From: Dryocola sp032000125
GTDB taxonomy: Bacteria; Pseudomonadota; Gammaproteobacteria; Enterobacterales; Enterobacteriaceae
Direction: 5' to 3'
Length of the DNA: 64,000 nt
NCBI GenBank assembly: GCA_032000125.1
Contig: DAMALH010000021.1
Span: 15,942 to 79,941, forward strand
Made by a program: the position numbers and the translations under genes. Of the stretch, positions 33,694 through 42,535 are shown one piece after another. Each line of letters opens with the position of its first letter. The stretch's first letter is position 1. The notes under the pieces are model-generated. The model saw nothing but the letters and a program-made list of their open reading frames with translations, was not told the DNA's origin and did not search any database.

Positions 33694-33754
33694 ATCTACT
33701 CGCGTAGATACTGCCGATGATTGTCTGACACGAAGTCAATCTACGCGCGTAGAT
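33694..33754. promoter_or_regulatory. Pair of palindromic operators upstream of the symporter operon
   Basis: ATCTACTCGCGTAGAT (33694-33709) and ATCTACGCGCGTAGAT (33739-33754) share the same 6-base arms; the second is a perfect 16-base palindrome with CG at its centre, as LacI-family operators have. Centres are 45 bases apart, about four helical turns, allowing looping by a repressor pair. They lie 46-106 bases before the symporter start. Confidence 0.88.
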
Positions 33755-33835
33755 AAATCGAAAAAGCGATCTTCTATTGAGAGTAATGTCACTTTATGAC
33801 GAGAAAATGACGTGACGCAAGCGCGCCATGAAGCT

Positions 33836-34558
33836 TTAAAGCACTTTGCTCAAAAACGCTTTCGTGCGCGGGTTGGTCGGCGCGGTAAACAGCTGCGAAG
33901 GCGGCCCCTGCTCCTGAATCACACCCTGGTCGATAAACACCACGCGGTCTGCCACCTCACGGGCAAAGCCCATTTCGTGCGTCACAATCACCATCGTCAT
34001 GCCCTCCAGCGCCAGTTGCTTCATCACCGCCAGCACTTCGCCCACCAGTTCCGGGTCGAGTGCGGACGTTGGCTCATCGAAAAGGATAATCGAAGGTTCC
34101 ATCGCCAGCGCGCGCGCAATTGCCACCCGCTGCTGCTGCCCGCCGGAAAGGCTTGCCGGCCAGGCGTTGATTTTGTCTGTCAGCCCCACTTTGTGCAGCA
34201 GCTTTTCCGCGCGCGACACCGCGTCAGCTTTCGAAAGGCCTTTGAGGGACATCGGCGCCATGATCAAATTTTCCAGCACCGTCATATGCGGGAACAGATT
34301 AAAACGCTGGAACACCATGCCTACGCCCTCGCGCAGCGTATTCAGATTGGTTTTAGGGTTGTGGACCGCAAAACCGTTCACCATAACTTCGCCGCCGTCC
34401 AGTTTTTCCAGCGCGTTCAGGCAGCGCAGAAAGGTGCTTTTCCCCGAGCCGGATGGCCCGATAACGCACACCACTTCCTGGGGGGCAATATCACAGGAGA
34501 TACCGCGCAGCACGTGGGTTTTGCCAAAATTTTTCTGTAAATCCTTAACGTGAATCAC
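33836..34558 (-). CDS. Polar amino-acid ABC transporter ATP-binding protein (GlnQ-like)
   Basis: A 240-residue ABC ATPase with Walker A GPSGSGKST, Q-loop (GMVFQRFNLF), signature LSGGQQQR and Walker B IILFDEPTSALDPE, the GlnQ/HisP pattern. The GTG at 34558 is chosen because AGAGG lies nine bases upstream; an upstream TTG is too close to that site. It overlaps the permease gene by 14 bases. It powers uptake together with the permease and binding protein encoded upstream in the same operon. Confidence 0.93.
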   Translation of the reverse strand: MIHVKDLQKNFGKTHVLRGISCDIAPQEVVCVIGPSGSGKSTFLRCLNALEKLDGGEVMVNGFAVHNPKTNLNTLREGVGMVFQRFNLFPHMTVLENLIMAPMSLKGLSKADAVSRAEKLLHKVGLTDKINAWPASLSGGQQQRVAIARALAMEPSIILFDEPTSALDPELVGEVLAVMKQLALEGMTMVIVTHEMGFAREVADRVVFIDQGVIQEQGPPSQLFTAPTNPRTKAFLSKVL

Positions 34559-35309
34559 TTTTGCCAAACCTCTTTTCCATGTGTTGCACCAGCAGCGAGA
34601 GCAGGAATGTCAGCACCCAGTAGACCAGCGAGATAGTCAGGTAGGGTTCCCAGTAAGTCGCGTAAGCGCCGGAAACGGTACGCGCGGCGTAAGCCAGATC
34701 GGCCAGGCCAATCGCCGAAGCCAGCGAGGAATCTTTCACAATTGCGATGGCGTTATTGCCCAGCGGCGGCAGGATACGGCGGAACGCCTGCGGCAAAATT
34801 ACTTTGCGCATTGTTTTGCCCCAGCCCATACCCAGCGCGCGCGAGGCTTCCATCTGGCCTTTGTCGATGGACTGAATACCCGCACGGAAAATCTCGGAAA
34901 CGTAAGCCCCGGCGTTAAGCGTAATGGCAACCACACACGAGAGAAACGCACCGTATTCAGAACGCAGCTCGCGGGCAAAATCCACCGACATCAGGCCGCT
35001 GGTGACCAGTATGCCGTCACGCGGGTTGATAAACAGAGGCACCAGCGCAAAGTGTACGACCATGATCTGCACAAATAACGGCGTGCCGCGAAAAGCGCTT
35101 ACGTAAACCCGCACCGGCCACTGAACGGCATAGCGCAGCACGTGTTTCCACGGGCCGTCTTCGGCATGCGCCATACGGCCAAGCCCCAGCAGCAGGCCCC
35201 ATGTGGTGCCTAAAATTACGCAGATGATGGTGCATTTGATGGTCATGAGCGCACCCTGCATAAACAGCGGCGCATATTCTGAGATTATCTCCCAGCGAAA
35301 TCCGGTCAT
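34545..35309 (-). CDS. Polar amino-acid ABC transporter permease (HisM/GlnP family)
   Basis: A 254-residue membrane protein with five or more helices and the EAA loop (EASRALGMGWGKTMRKVILPQA), which docks with the ATPase. The FRGTPLFVQI motif in the N-terminal half is typical of the HisMQ/GlnP family. Only one permease gene is present, so it should act as a homodimer. Confidence 0.93.
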   Translation of the reverse strand: MTGFRWEIISEYAPLFMQGALMTIKCTIICVILGTTWGLLLGLGRMAHAEDGPWKHVLRYAVQWPVRVYVSAFRGTPLFVQIMVVHFALVPLFINPRDGILVTSGLMSVDFARELRSEYGAFLSCVVAITLNAGAYVSEIFRAGIQSIDKGQMEASRALGMGWGKTMRKVILPQAFRRILPPLGNNAIAIVKDSSLASAIGLADLAYAARTVSGAYATYWEPYLTISLVYWVLTFLLSLLVQHMEKRFGKSDSR

Positions 35310-35352
35310 ACCTGTCCTTGTTGGGGCCGAAGCGGCCCCGAGTCATACGAAA

Positions 35353-36132
35353 TTATTCAGCGGGGAGAGTGGGAACGTTGCTGTCAAACCAGGTGGTGTA
35401 GATCTTCGCGTAGGTGCCATCGGCGATGATTTTCTTCAGGCCCGCATTGATTTTACCCAGCAGCTCCTGGTTGTCTTTCGCCACGGCGATGCCGAAATAC
35501 TGGCGCTCAAATTTGGCGTCAGAGACCGTTTTCAGGGCTTTTTCAGGATGAGATTTGATGTAGTACTTAATCACGCCCACGTCGCCCACGGCGGCATCGA
35601 TACCGTCTTCGGCCAGCTCCTGGAGCATCAGCGGCGTATTATCAAAGCGCTTGATATCGGTGCTGTTTTTACCCAGCGTGTCGGACACCACGATATCGCC
35701 CGCGCTGGAGTTAACCACGCCAACTTTTTTGCCTTTCAGGGCGTTAATGGAGTCCACTTTAGACTCTGTAGGTACGACGATAGACTGCTCCGCCGGGAAA
35801 TAAGGCACGGAAAAATCCACCATCGCTTTACGCTTGTCGGTAATGGTAATGCCGGAAATGATAATGTCGCGGTCACCGGAACTCAGCGTGGCGAAAATCC
35901 CTTCCCACGGCGTGTTCACCAGCTTGATGTCAAAGCCTTCCGCTTTGGCAATGGCTTTAATGATATCGATATCGAACCCTTCAAGCTGCTTCTGGCTGTT
36001 TTCAAACTCAAAGGGTCGATAGGTGCCGCCGGAGCCAACCACATAGGTTTGCTGTGCGGCATAGGCGGCGGAGAGCACGGAGCAGGCCATACATCCGGCG
36101 AAAATAACTGTTTTAGCTAACGTTCTGATCAT
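35353..36132 (-). CDS. Polar amino-acid ABC transporter substrate-binding protein
   Basis: A 259-residue periplasmic binding protein with a signal peptide (cleavage after AAYA), and the family-3 pattern GTYRPFEFENSQKQLEGFDIDIIKAIAK, PWEGIFATLSSGDRDIIISGITITDKRKAMVDFSVPYF and GVVNSSAG. The closest remembered relatives are GlnH and HisJ/ArtJ types. Exact ligand is not predictable from this alone, but an ARG-box-like sequence lies 39 bases upstream. The ATG has GGAG upstream. Confidence 0.93.
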   Translation of the reverse strand: MIRTLAKTVIFAGCMACSVLSAAYAAQQTYVVGSGGTYRPFEFENSQKQLEGFDIDIIKAIAKAEGFDIKLVNTPWEGIFATLSSGDRDIIISGITITDKRKAMVDFSVPYFPAEQSIVVPTESKVDSINALKGKKVGVVNSSAGDIVVSDTLGKNSTDIKRFDNTPLMLQELAEDGIDAAVGDVGVIKYYIKSHPEKALKTVSDAKFERQYFGIAVAKDNQELLGKINAGLKKIIADGTYAKIYTTWFDSNVPTLPAE

Positions 36133-36170
36133 TGTGCGCTCCGGTATATTCCGTATTTATGCATTTAATT

Positions 36171-36184
36171 TGCATAAAAATACA
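36171..36184. promoter_or_regulatory. ARG-box-like site upstream of the amino-acid ABC operon
   Basis: TGCATAAAAATACA fits the ArgR half-site pattern TGnAT-WWWW-ATnCA at every fixed position. Just next to it TTTATGCA (36156-36163) and TGCATAAA (36171-36178) form an inverted repeat. A second full ARG box at the usual 3-base spacing is not clear, so ArgR control is a prediction. Confidence 0.55.
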
Positions 36185-36224
36185 TAATTTGACGGAGAGC
36201 GGCAACTTAAAATTACGCTGAGGG

Positions 36225-37157
36225 TCAGTTTTTGCACTGCGGTTTAAGGAGAGCATCCAGCAGCGGCTGCATTTCCGGCCGCCATGCGCCTTCTTCACCG
36301 TCGTAAAATTTGCTGTCTTTATTCACCGCGTAAGGCAGATGATTTTTCTGCAGTTCACAGGCGACAAACGTGGCGAAGGCAACTTGCTGCGCCGCGGGCA
36401 TATTTTTAGCGGTTTCACCCACCGACCAGGCGCCTACCCAGCTGCTATGCCCGGATTTTTGCTGCCAGCGCACAACGCTGTTGATGCGTGCACGAATAGC
36501 GGCTTTTTCCGCAGGCGTCCCCGTCGTCCAGCCTCGTTTACCGTTGACCGCCACCGGCCCGTACGGGAACAGATGCCAGTCAACCAGCACCGGCGCGTGG
36601 TTTTGCTCCGGCCATTTCAGGCTGTCGGGCTGGGTATGCACATGCGGGGCGATAAAAATCATTCGCTGCGGGCTTATTTTATGAATGGCCTTCGTGGTTT
36701 TTTCATAAAGCGCGTTGAGCTGCGCGCGATTCAGTTTTTCGGAAGGCTCATAGAGAAGATCAAATCCGAGTAGCGGGCTGCTTTGCGCAAAATAGCGCGC
36801 CACGGCGCTCCACCAGGCCAAGATTTTGCCTTCGCTTTCTGTTCCCGCCTGGTAACTGATAATCGGCACGATGTGGTAACGCAGGCAGGCCTCAACGATT
36901 TTTTGCAGATGCACCAGACGCTGGTGCGTAGGTTCGCCCGCCACGCGAATGCGAACGTGCCCGATGCCGCGCTGCTGAAAGTCTTTTACCGCCAGCGGAT
37001 CGAACTCGCGAATGCCGCGTTCGGTAATCGCCCAGTCGACGATCATCCCCACGCCTAGCTGGCTGGAATAAGTTTGCGGCGTTAACGCGGGAGGCGGCGA
37101 CGCCAGGGCGCTTACGCTTATGCACAGCGCTATCACAACAACGATCGGCTTCAGCAT
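36225..37157 (-). CDS. Exported GH5-like glycoside hydrolase (cellulase-superfamily)
   Basis: A 310-residue protein with a signal peptide (cleavage after SALA) and a TIM-barrel glycosidase pattern: GIGHVRIRV, IIPIISYQAG-like segment, GFDLLYEPSEK (candidate acid/base Glu; GH5 usually has NEP), YHPH-type HVHTQPD, and WVGAWSVGET (candidate nucleophile Glu). The Asn before the catalytic Glu is replaced by Tyr, so activity is uncertain. It sits where K-12 has yidF, next to yidG, but shares no visible relation to it. Confidence 0.7.
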   Translation of the reverse strand: MLKPIVVVIALCISVSALASPPPALTPQTYSSQLGVGMIVDWAITERGIREFDPLAVKDFQQRGIGHVRIRVAGEPTHQRLVHLQKIVEACLRYHIVPIISYQAGTESEGKILAWWSAVARYFAQSSPLLGFDLLYEPSEKLNRAQLNALYEKTTKAIHKISPQRMIFIAPHVHTQPDSLKWPEQNHAPVLVDWHLFPYGPVAVNGKRGWTTGTPAEKAAIRARINSVVRWQQKSGHSSWVGAWSVGETAKNMPAAQQVAFATFVACELQKNHLPYAVNKDSKFYDGEEGAWRPEMQPLLDALLKPQCKN

Positions 37158-37407
37158 TGTCCTGTAACTTTATGATGAAGGGGAAACCTACTATTTAGCA
37201 TGGTTCAGGCAAAGCGGGGAATGCGGATTGCAATCAAACGTAACCGGCGGGATTGCAGCGGTTTAACCGGCCAATATTTCTGCGGACGGCGACGCGGCGC
37301 AGGCAGATCACCCATCAACGCCATACAGAGCGCAGGGGTTTTCTGGATAAAGGGTACCGGATAGTGCAGCGTGAAGCTGTGTTTTAGCCGTAACACGGCA
37401 TCCGGCG

Positions 37408-37767
37408 TTATAAGCCGCCCGACAACGCCAAAATTTGTCGCACATGCGCCGCCACAAACAGCAAAGCGAGGCAGCAGACCGCCAGCGCGATAAGCAGCTT
37501 GGCGCGCATGGTGCGCCTGTCAGCAAAGTCGCTAACGGCGATATCCATCAGGTTACGCTGGCGGGCATAGCGGTAGATAACCACCGCCACGGCGGCCAGC
37601 GCGATAAAGGCTATCCAGAAAAACATACCGGCGTGATGCCAGCTATGACGTAGCGCAAGAGCGAGCAATGCGCCGTATCCCAGCAGCGTGCGAAACCATG
37701 CCAGAGACGTGCGCTCGGGCTGCAGGCCCGGATCGATGCAGCGCCGTTGCATACGGCTATCCGGCAT
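37408..37767 (-). CDS. yidG: DUF202 inner-membrane protein YidG
   Basis: A 119-residue protein with three transmembrane helices and the DUF202 start pattern (DPGLQPERTSLAWFRTLLGYGALLALA), in line with E. coli YidG (about 120 residues). Function unknown. Its start overlaps the yidH end by 11 bases. The 250 bases downstream to 37158 hold only an unconvincing 63-codon Arg-rich frame. Confidence 0.9.
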   Translation of the reverse strand: MPDSRMQRRCIDPGLQPERTSLAWFRTLLGYGALLALALRHSWHHAGMFFWIAFIALAAVAVVIYRYARQRNLMDIAVSDFADRRTMRAKLLIALAVCCLALLFVAAHVRQILALSGGL

Positions 37768-38104
37768 ATAACACCATCAGTATCACGGCAGCGGCAATAA
37801 TAACCATCACGAGGCTGATAACCTGCAGGCTGCGGGTATAGGGCAGATCCTGTTTCAGACGCATCGCTTTTTCATTGCGCAGCCAGCGCAGATAGCCGTA
37901 AATCGCCAGCATGCCGGCAAACAAACACAGCAGCAGCGAGATGGTTTCACGAATCATCGGCGTAGCAAGGTCGGGTGCGAGCTGATCGAGCCCGACGCCC
38001 GCGGCCAGAAAACCCAGCGCGGTGCGGATCCACGCAAGGAAGGTACGTTCATTAGCAAGCGAAAAACGGTAGTCCGGCGCTTCGCCTACTTTAGCTATTT
38101 TCAT
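37757..38104 (-). CDS. yidH: DUF202 inner-membrane protein YidH
   Basis: A 115-residue, three-helix membrane protein with DUF202 features (PDYRFSLANERTFLAWIRTALGFLAAGVGLDQL). It matches E. coli YidH in length and position. It forms an overlapping pair with yidG, and the two probably act together; the function is unknown. Confidence 0.92.
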   Translation of the reverse strand: MKIAKVGEAPDYRFSLANERTFLAWIRTALGFLAAGVGLDQLAPDLATPMIRETISLLLCLFAGMLAIYGYLRWLRNEKAMRLKQDLPYTRSLQVISLVMVIIAAAVILMVLYAG

Positions 38105-38167
38105 GCAGCATCCTTTTTTATTGCTTCTCCCGCTGGCCCATTCCCAAAAAGGCCAGCGGGATGCCGG

Positions 38168-39667
38168 TTAAAACTTCTGCTTCTTCTCTTCTACTTTAAC
38201 ACCCTGGGTCGGCATACCGGTGTCATAATCCCTCACCACCGGCGAATAATCATCTTCCGGCCGCGGGCGGAATGCGCCCATCCAGCGCGGCTTCGCCTCT
38301 TTGCGCCACGGGCGGCACGACCACTGATAGGTGCGGAACGGATCGCGGATTTTATCCATATAATCCATTAGCCGATCGTGCAGCATATTACGGGTATCAG
38401 CGTAGCGCGCATCGTCTATCAGGTTGTGCATTTCGTCCGGGTCATTTTGCCTGTCGTACAGCTCATCGCTGGTAAACAGATTGAGCACCAGCTTGAAGCG
38501 GTTGGTCACCCAGCCACGCACCGGGATAAAGCCGCCGAAGCTGTCGTGCTCGATTTCATAGCGGTTAAATTCCACCATCACGCCCCGTTCGCCTTCCACG
38601 TCGAGGATATTTTCCCCTGGCAGAATATCCGGCTGGTGAATACCCGCCAGCTTCATCAGGGTTGGCAGCACGTCGACATGGCTGACCGGGGTATCCACCT
38701 GCGCGGGCTGCGCCTGCCCCGTTGGCGGCCGGAAAATCAGCGGGATACGCGTGATGTCATCATACATCGCCGCCCCTTTGCTGATAAGCCTGTGCGCCCC
38801 CATCATCTCGCCATGATCGGAGGTATAAACCACCCAGGTATTCTCCCGCTGTTCCGGCGTAAGCGCGTTCACCACGCGACCGATTTCATCATCGACAAAA
38901 TCATTACAGGCAAAATAAAGCGGATGATGGTAGCGTCCGTCTGGCCCCACCGGCGACGGCATTGCCTCAGACCATAAGCGATGATGCACCGGTTTGTCAG
39001 CTAAATCATCAAACGCTTTCTCGCCAAGGTCATAATAAAAATCCTCATACTTTTCAAGATACTCAACCGGGCAGGTAAACGGATGGTGCGGCTCATCATA
39101 AGAGATGACCATCAGGAAAGGCTCATCCTTACGCTGCGGCCGGGCAAGGAAATCAATGGCGCGATTGCTGATACGGTGCGCCCAGGTGAAGGTTTTATCG
39201 ATGGCGTTCTCCACCAGATCTTCCACGCTGTTTAAGCCGTTACGCCACAGGCCGATCTCTTTTTCTGTTAATTCTGCAAGGTAGTTCGCACCGTCAAACC
39301 AGTAATCCGCATCCCACTCTGGCGGGCAGACGCCGGTGCCGAAGTAATCATGCCCATCCAGATGCCATTTGCCGATATAACAGGTTTTATAGCCCGCATC
39401 CTTAAAATAACGCCCCATGGTGGAGATGTTTTTACCCGGCGCGACGTTGTTCGTCCAGGGCCCGGACTGGTTCGAATAGATGCCGGTGAACAGCCCGGCA
39501 CGCGCTGGCGTACAAACCGGGGCGCAGGTATAGGCCGAGTTAAAGCGGATGCCTTCTTCGGCCAGGCTGTCGATATTATTGGTATTAAGCGGCTTACCGC
39601 TGTAGCAGCCCACCATATTTGTGGCCTGGGTATCAGTCATAATAAACAGGATGTTAGGACGTTCCAT
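38168..39667 (-). CDS. yidJ: Sulfatase YidJ
   Basis: A 499-residue alkaline-phosphatase-superfamily sulfatase. The N-terminal metal site (NILFIMTDTQ) and the formylglycine motif CTPAR (within CAPVCTPARAGLF, about residue 51) are intact, so it is a Cys-type sulfatase needing conversion of Cys to formylglycine. A second metal site, YTSDHGEMMG, is present. No signal peptide is seen. It is coupled to the yidK symporter gene, suggesting uptake then desulfation of a sulfated compound. Confidence 0.93.
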   Translation of the reverse strand: MERPNILFIMTDTQATNMVGCYSGKPLNTNNIDSLAEEGIRFNSAYTCAPVCTPARAGLFTGIYSNQSGPWTNNVAPGKNISTMGRYFKDAGYKTCYIGKWHLDGHDYFGTGVCPPEWDADYWFDGANYLAELTEKEIGLWRNGLNSVEDLVENAIDKTFTWAHRISNRAIDFLARPQRKDEPFLMVISYDEPHHPFTCPVEYLEKYEDFYYDLGEKAFDDLADKPVHHRLWSEAMPSPVGPDGRYHHPLYFACNDFVDDEIGRVVNALTPEQRENTWVVYTSDHGEMMGAHRLISKGAAMYDDITRIPLIFRPPTGQAQPAQVDTPVSHVDVLPTLMKLAGIHQPDILPGENILDVEGERGVMVEFNRYEIEHDSFGGFIPVRGWVTNRFKLVLNLFTSDELYDRQNDPDEMHNLIDDARYADTRNMLHDRLMDYMDKIRDPFRTYQWSCRPWRKEAKPRWMGAFRPRPEDDYSPVVRDYDTGMPTQGVKVEEKKQKF

Positions 39668-41379
39668 TACTTATCCTCAAGCTCAGAAGAATAGACAGAC
39701 GGGGCGGCCGGAGGCTGGCGCTTGCGATGAATAATCAGGTAAACCACCACCGCCGCGGCGATGACATAGCTCACAATGGCCAGCCATTTGGTTTGATAGC
39801 CGCCAAAGATGGCAAGGCCCGCATAGACGCCAATCATGGCGAACAGCACGCCAACCGATGCAATTTTCACGTGTGGCCACGGCTGCATGTCCACCGCAAA
39901 GGCATCGCGGAACTGGAATGGCGTCTCGCGAGGCATGAGCCAGCCGATCGTCAGCATCAGCACCACGTTGATACAGAAGGTGAAAAACAGCACATACAGG
40001 AAGTGGAGTTCGAACGACACCAGGTAATGAATCACGATGTAGCTCATGATGCCGAACAGCAGCGCGGCCTTGGCAGCCAGCGCCGGGAGGCGCGGGAAGA
40101 AAAAGCCCATGATGACGATGGTGACCAGCGGCACGTTGTAGATGCCGTTAAGCTGTTTCATCCAGCTGTAAAGCCCTTCCGGCGCGTTGGCGATCCAAGG
40201 GGCAACCAGCACCGAGACCACGGCTACGGCCAGGCCAAAACGGCGCCCGACGCTTACAAGCTTATCCGGCGCGGCGTTCTGATTGATGATGCGGTTGTAA
40301 ATACCATAGCTGAACAGGGTGCTGGCGCTGTTTAAAAAACCGTTGAACGCGCTCATGATGGCACCAAACAGCACCGCGCCGAAGAAGCCCGCCAGCGGGA
40401 TTGGCAGCACTTTGTTTACCAGCGCCGGGTAGGCCATATCGGCCTTGGGCAAATCCTGGAACAGATGGAAGGCAATCACCCCCGGCAGCACCAGGATCAG
40501 CGGATCGAGCATTTTCAGTACCGCCGTCAGAAGCGCCCCTTTTTGGCCTTCCGCAAGGCTTTTAGAAGCCAGGGTGCGCTGCACTATGCCCTGGTTGGTA
40601 CACCAGTAGAACGTGTTAACCAGAATAAGGCCGGTCAGCGCCGCGCCAATCGGCACCGGATCGCCGCTGCCGCCGATAGAGTTCAGCCGTTCGCTGTGCA
40701 CGCTGGTAAGCTGCTCGACGCCGTGCATAAAGCTGCCGTCGCCCATCGCCATCAGGCCCAGCACCGGGATCATCAGGCCGCCCACCACAAGTCCGATGCC
40801 GTAAATTACATCGGCAATGGCGATAGCCTTCAGGCCGCCGATCACCGCATAAAAAATACCGGAAACGCCCAGCAGCACGACCATCATCCAGATAGCCACG
40901 CCCTGCGAAACGCCGAAGGATTCACCCACGTGAAACAGGCTGTTTAGCGCCAGCGCCCCGGAGTAGAGGATAATCGGCAGGAAGCAGATGCCGGTGGCGA
41001 TCAGAAAACAGCAGTCCACAATGATGCGCGTGGTTTTGTCATAGCGCTCTTCGATAAAGTCCGGAATGGTGGCGATGCCGCGCTGGAGGTACTTTGGCAG
41101 AAAAATCAGCGCCAGGAAGATAAGCGGAATGGCGGAGATAACCTCCCAGGCCATCACCGACATACCGCTGCGCCAGGCCTGGCCGCTAAGCCCCACCAGC
41201 TGTTCGGTAGAAAGGTTGGTCAGCATCAGGGATGCGGCGATAACCGGGGCCTTTAGCGAGCGCCCGGCCAGAAAATAACTTTGTTGCGAGCTGGTATCCG
41301 CTTTACGCAACTTCCACCAGGTAATTAACGCCACCAGCAGGGTGAAAGCGAAGAAGCTCACAATTTGTTGAATATTCAT
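39667..41379 (-). CDS. yidK: Sodium:solute symporter YidK
   Basis: A 570-residue SSS/SLC5-family sugar-type sodium symporter with about 14 transmembrane helices (SYFLAGRSLKAPVIAASLMLTNLSTEQLVGLSGQA; FNGFLNSASTLFSYGIY), the same length as E. coli YidK. It ends at the first base of yidJ (overlap of one base) and is divergent from the AraC gene yidL. Likely imports the substrate of YidJ. Confidence 0.94.
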   Translation of the reverse strand: MNIQQIVSFFAFTLLVALITWWKLRKADTSSQQSYFLAGRSLKAPVIAASLMLTNLSTEQLVGLSGQAWRSGMSVMAWEVISAIPLIFLALIFLPKYLQRGIATIPDFIEERYDKTTRIIVDCCFLIATGICFLPIILYSGALALNSLFHVGESFGVSQGVAIWMMVVLLGVSGIFYAVIGGLKAIAIADVIYGIGLVVGGLMIPVLGLMAMGDGSFMHGVEQLTSVHSERLNSIGGSGDPVPIGAALTGLILVNTFYWCTNQGIVQRTLASKSLAEGQKGALLTAVLKMLDPLILVLPGVIAFHLFQDLPKADMAYPALVNKVLPIPLAGFFGAVLFGAIMSAFNGFLNSASTLFSYGIYNRIINQNAAPDKLVSVGRRFGLAVAVVSVLVAPWIANAPEGLYSWMKQLNGIYNVPLVTIVIMGFFFPRLPALAAKAALLFGIMSYIVIHYLVSFELHFLYVLFFTFCINVVLMLTIGWLMPRETPFQFRDAFAVDMQPWPHVKIASVGVLFAMIGVYAGLAIFGGYQTKWLAIVSYVIAAAVVVYLIIHRKRQPPAAPSVYSSELEDK

Positions 41380-41472
41380 CTCACTGCCCTTATTTATGAT
41401 TATGTCCCGGCGCGTGGTTATCTGTAGGGAAATGACGCTTGATACGGGTCATAGGCTGTTTAAGATATGCAT

Positions 41473-41502
41473 TGTTAACCGTCGCGGTAAAAATCTGTTA
41501 AC
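41473..41502. promoter_or_regulatory. Direct repeats between yidK and yidL
   Basis: TGTTAAC occurs twice in the same orientation, at 41473-41479 and 41496-41502, 23 bases apart. In the 168-base divergent yidK/yidL region this suits an AraC-family binding site for YidL. The spacing is close to two helical turns. Confidence 0.5.
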
Positions 41503-41547
41503 TTCACACCGCCCGGAATGAGCATCTAACGCTTGCGGAGAATATAA

Positions 41548-42408
41548 ATGAATGGAAAAACCGATCTCTGCGATGTAAAAAACGAAACAACCTACAATAT
41601 CCCGCTGGTTATTGATGAAAATGTGATCTCAAGCGGGATATCCCTTATCTCGCTATGGCATACGCTGGCCGATGAAAGCTACCAGGTTGTGTGGCCGCGC
41701 GATAAAAAGAAACCGCTGATTGAAAATTCATGGGTCGTGGTATATACGCTGCAGGGCTGCGGCAAGATAACCTTAAGAGATAATTCCAACATCACCCTCA
41801 ATGGCAACTGCGTTATATTCTTAAAACCAACGGATATAAAGTCATACCACTGCGAAGGTTTACTTTGGGAGCAATACTGGATGGAGTTTATTCCTACCGG
41901 GGCGATGGAAATTCCGCTATCTCAGCAGGCAATAATTTATAACGGCGATATTTTTAATAAAGAACTGGGTGAAATTACGACATTAATCACCAGCGATGAA
42001 GCATTAAATAAAAACCTTGCCGTCGCGTTTATTACCAAACTTATTTACCAGTGGGTTTGCCTGATTGTGCAAACCGGCACCAAAGACAAGCAGTTGATGC
42101 AGATAGAAAAACTGCTTTCTCTTATTCATACCGATATCCAGAAACGCTGGACGGTGAGCGAAATGGCCGACTGGATGCAGTGCAGCGAGCAGTATCTGCG
42201 GCGATTGTTCCTGAAGTACACGGGAAAAACGCCGAAAGAGTTTTACCTTGATGCACGCCTTGAGCTGGCGCTGTCCCTGTTAAGGCAGGGGAATTATAGC
42301 GTGAGCCAGGTGGCGGATACGTTGAACTTTTTCGATTCATTTCACTTCAGCAAAGCGTTTAAGCAGAAGTTTGGCTATGCGCCTTCAGGGGTGAAGAGGG
42401 CCGGGTAA
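41548..42408 (+). CDS. yidL: AraC-family regulator YidL
   Basis: A 286-residue AraC/XylS regulator. The start (MNGKTDLCDVKNET.YNIPL) and the body closely resemble E. coli YidL, with the sensor in the first 180 residues and two helix-turn-helix motifs (WTVSEMADWMQCSEQYLRRLFLKYTGKTPKEFYLDARL; VSQVADTLNFFDSFHFSKAFKQKFGYAPSG). It is divergent from yidK-yidJ and presumably controls them. Confidence 0.94.
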   Translation: MNGKTDLCDVKNETTYNIPLVIDENVISSGISLISLWHTLADESYQVVWPRDKKKPLIENSWVVVYTLQGCGKITLRDNSNITLNGNCVIFLKPTDIKSYHCEGLLWEQYWMEFIPTGAMEIPLSQQAIIYNGDIFNKELGEITTLITSDEALNKNLAVAFITKLIYQWVCLIVQTGTKDKQLMQIEKLLSLIHTDIQKRWTVSEMADWMQCSEQYLRRLFLKYTGKTPKEFYLDARLELALSLLRQGNYSVSQVADTLNFFDSFHFSKAFKQKFGYAPSGVKRAG

Positions 42409-42535
42409 GCACGCCTTCTTCATCCCCTGAACGCCAGCCAACAGTAATAGGCAGTCATCCGGCAGGATCGGGCTCACGCCGTCGTTTATGAAGCCGCTAC
42501 AGTCAGCAGGTTGCAAATAAACAACTGGAGCCGCT

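Noticed and set aside
36156..36170. A second ARG box adjacent to the one at 36171
   Set aside because: The sequence TGCATTTAATTTGC lacks the ATnCA half at the needed spacing.
37205..37396. A 63-codon Arg-rich minus-strand frame downstream of yidG
   Set aside because: GTG start without a ribosome site and low-complexity basic tail; could be a yidF remnant but cannot be supported.
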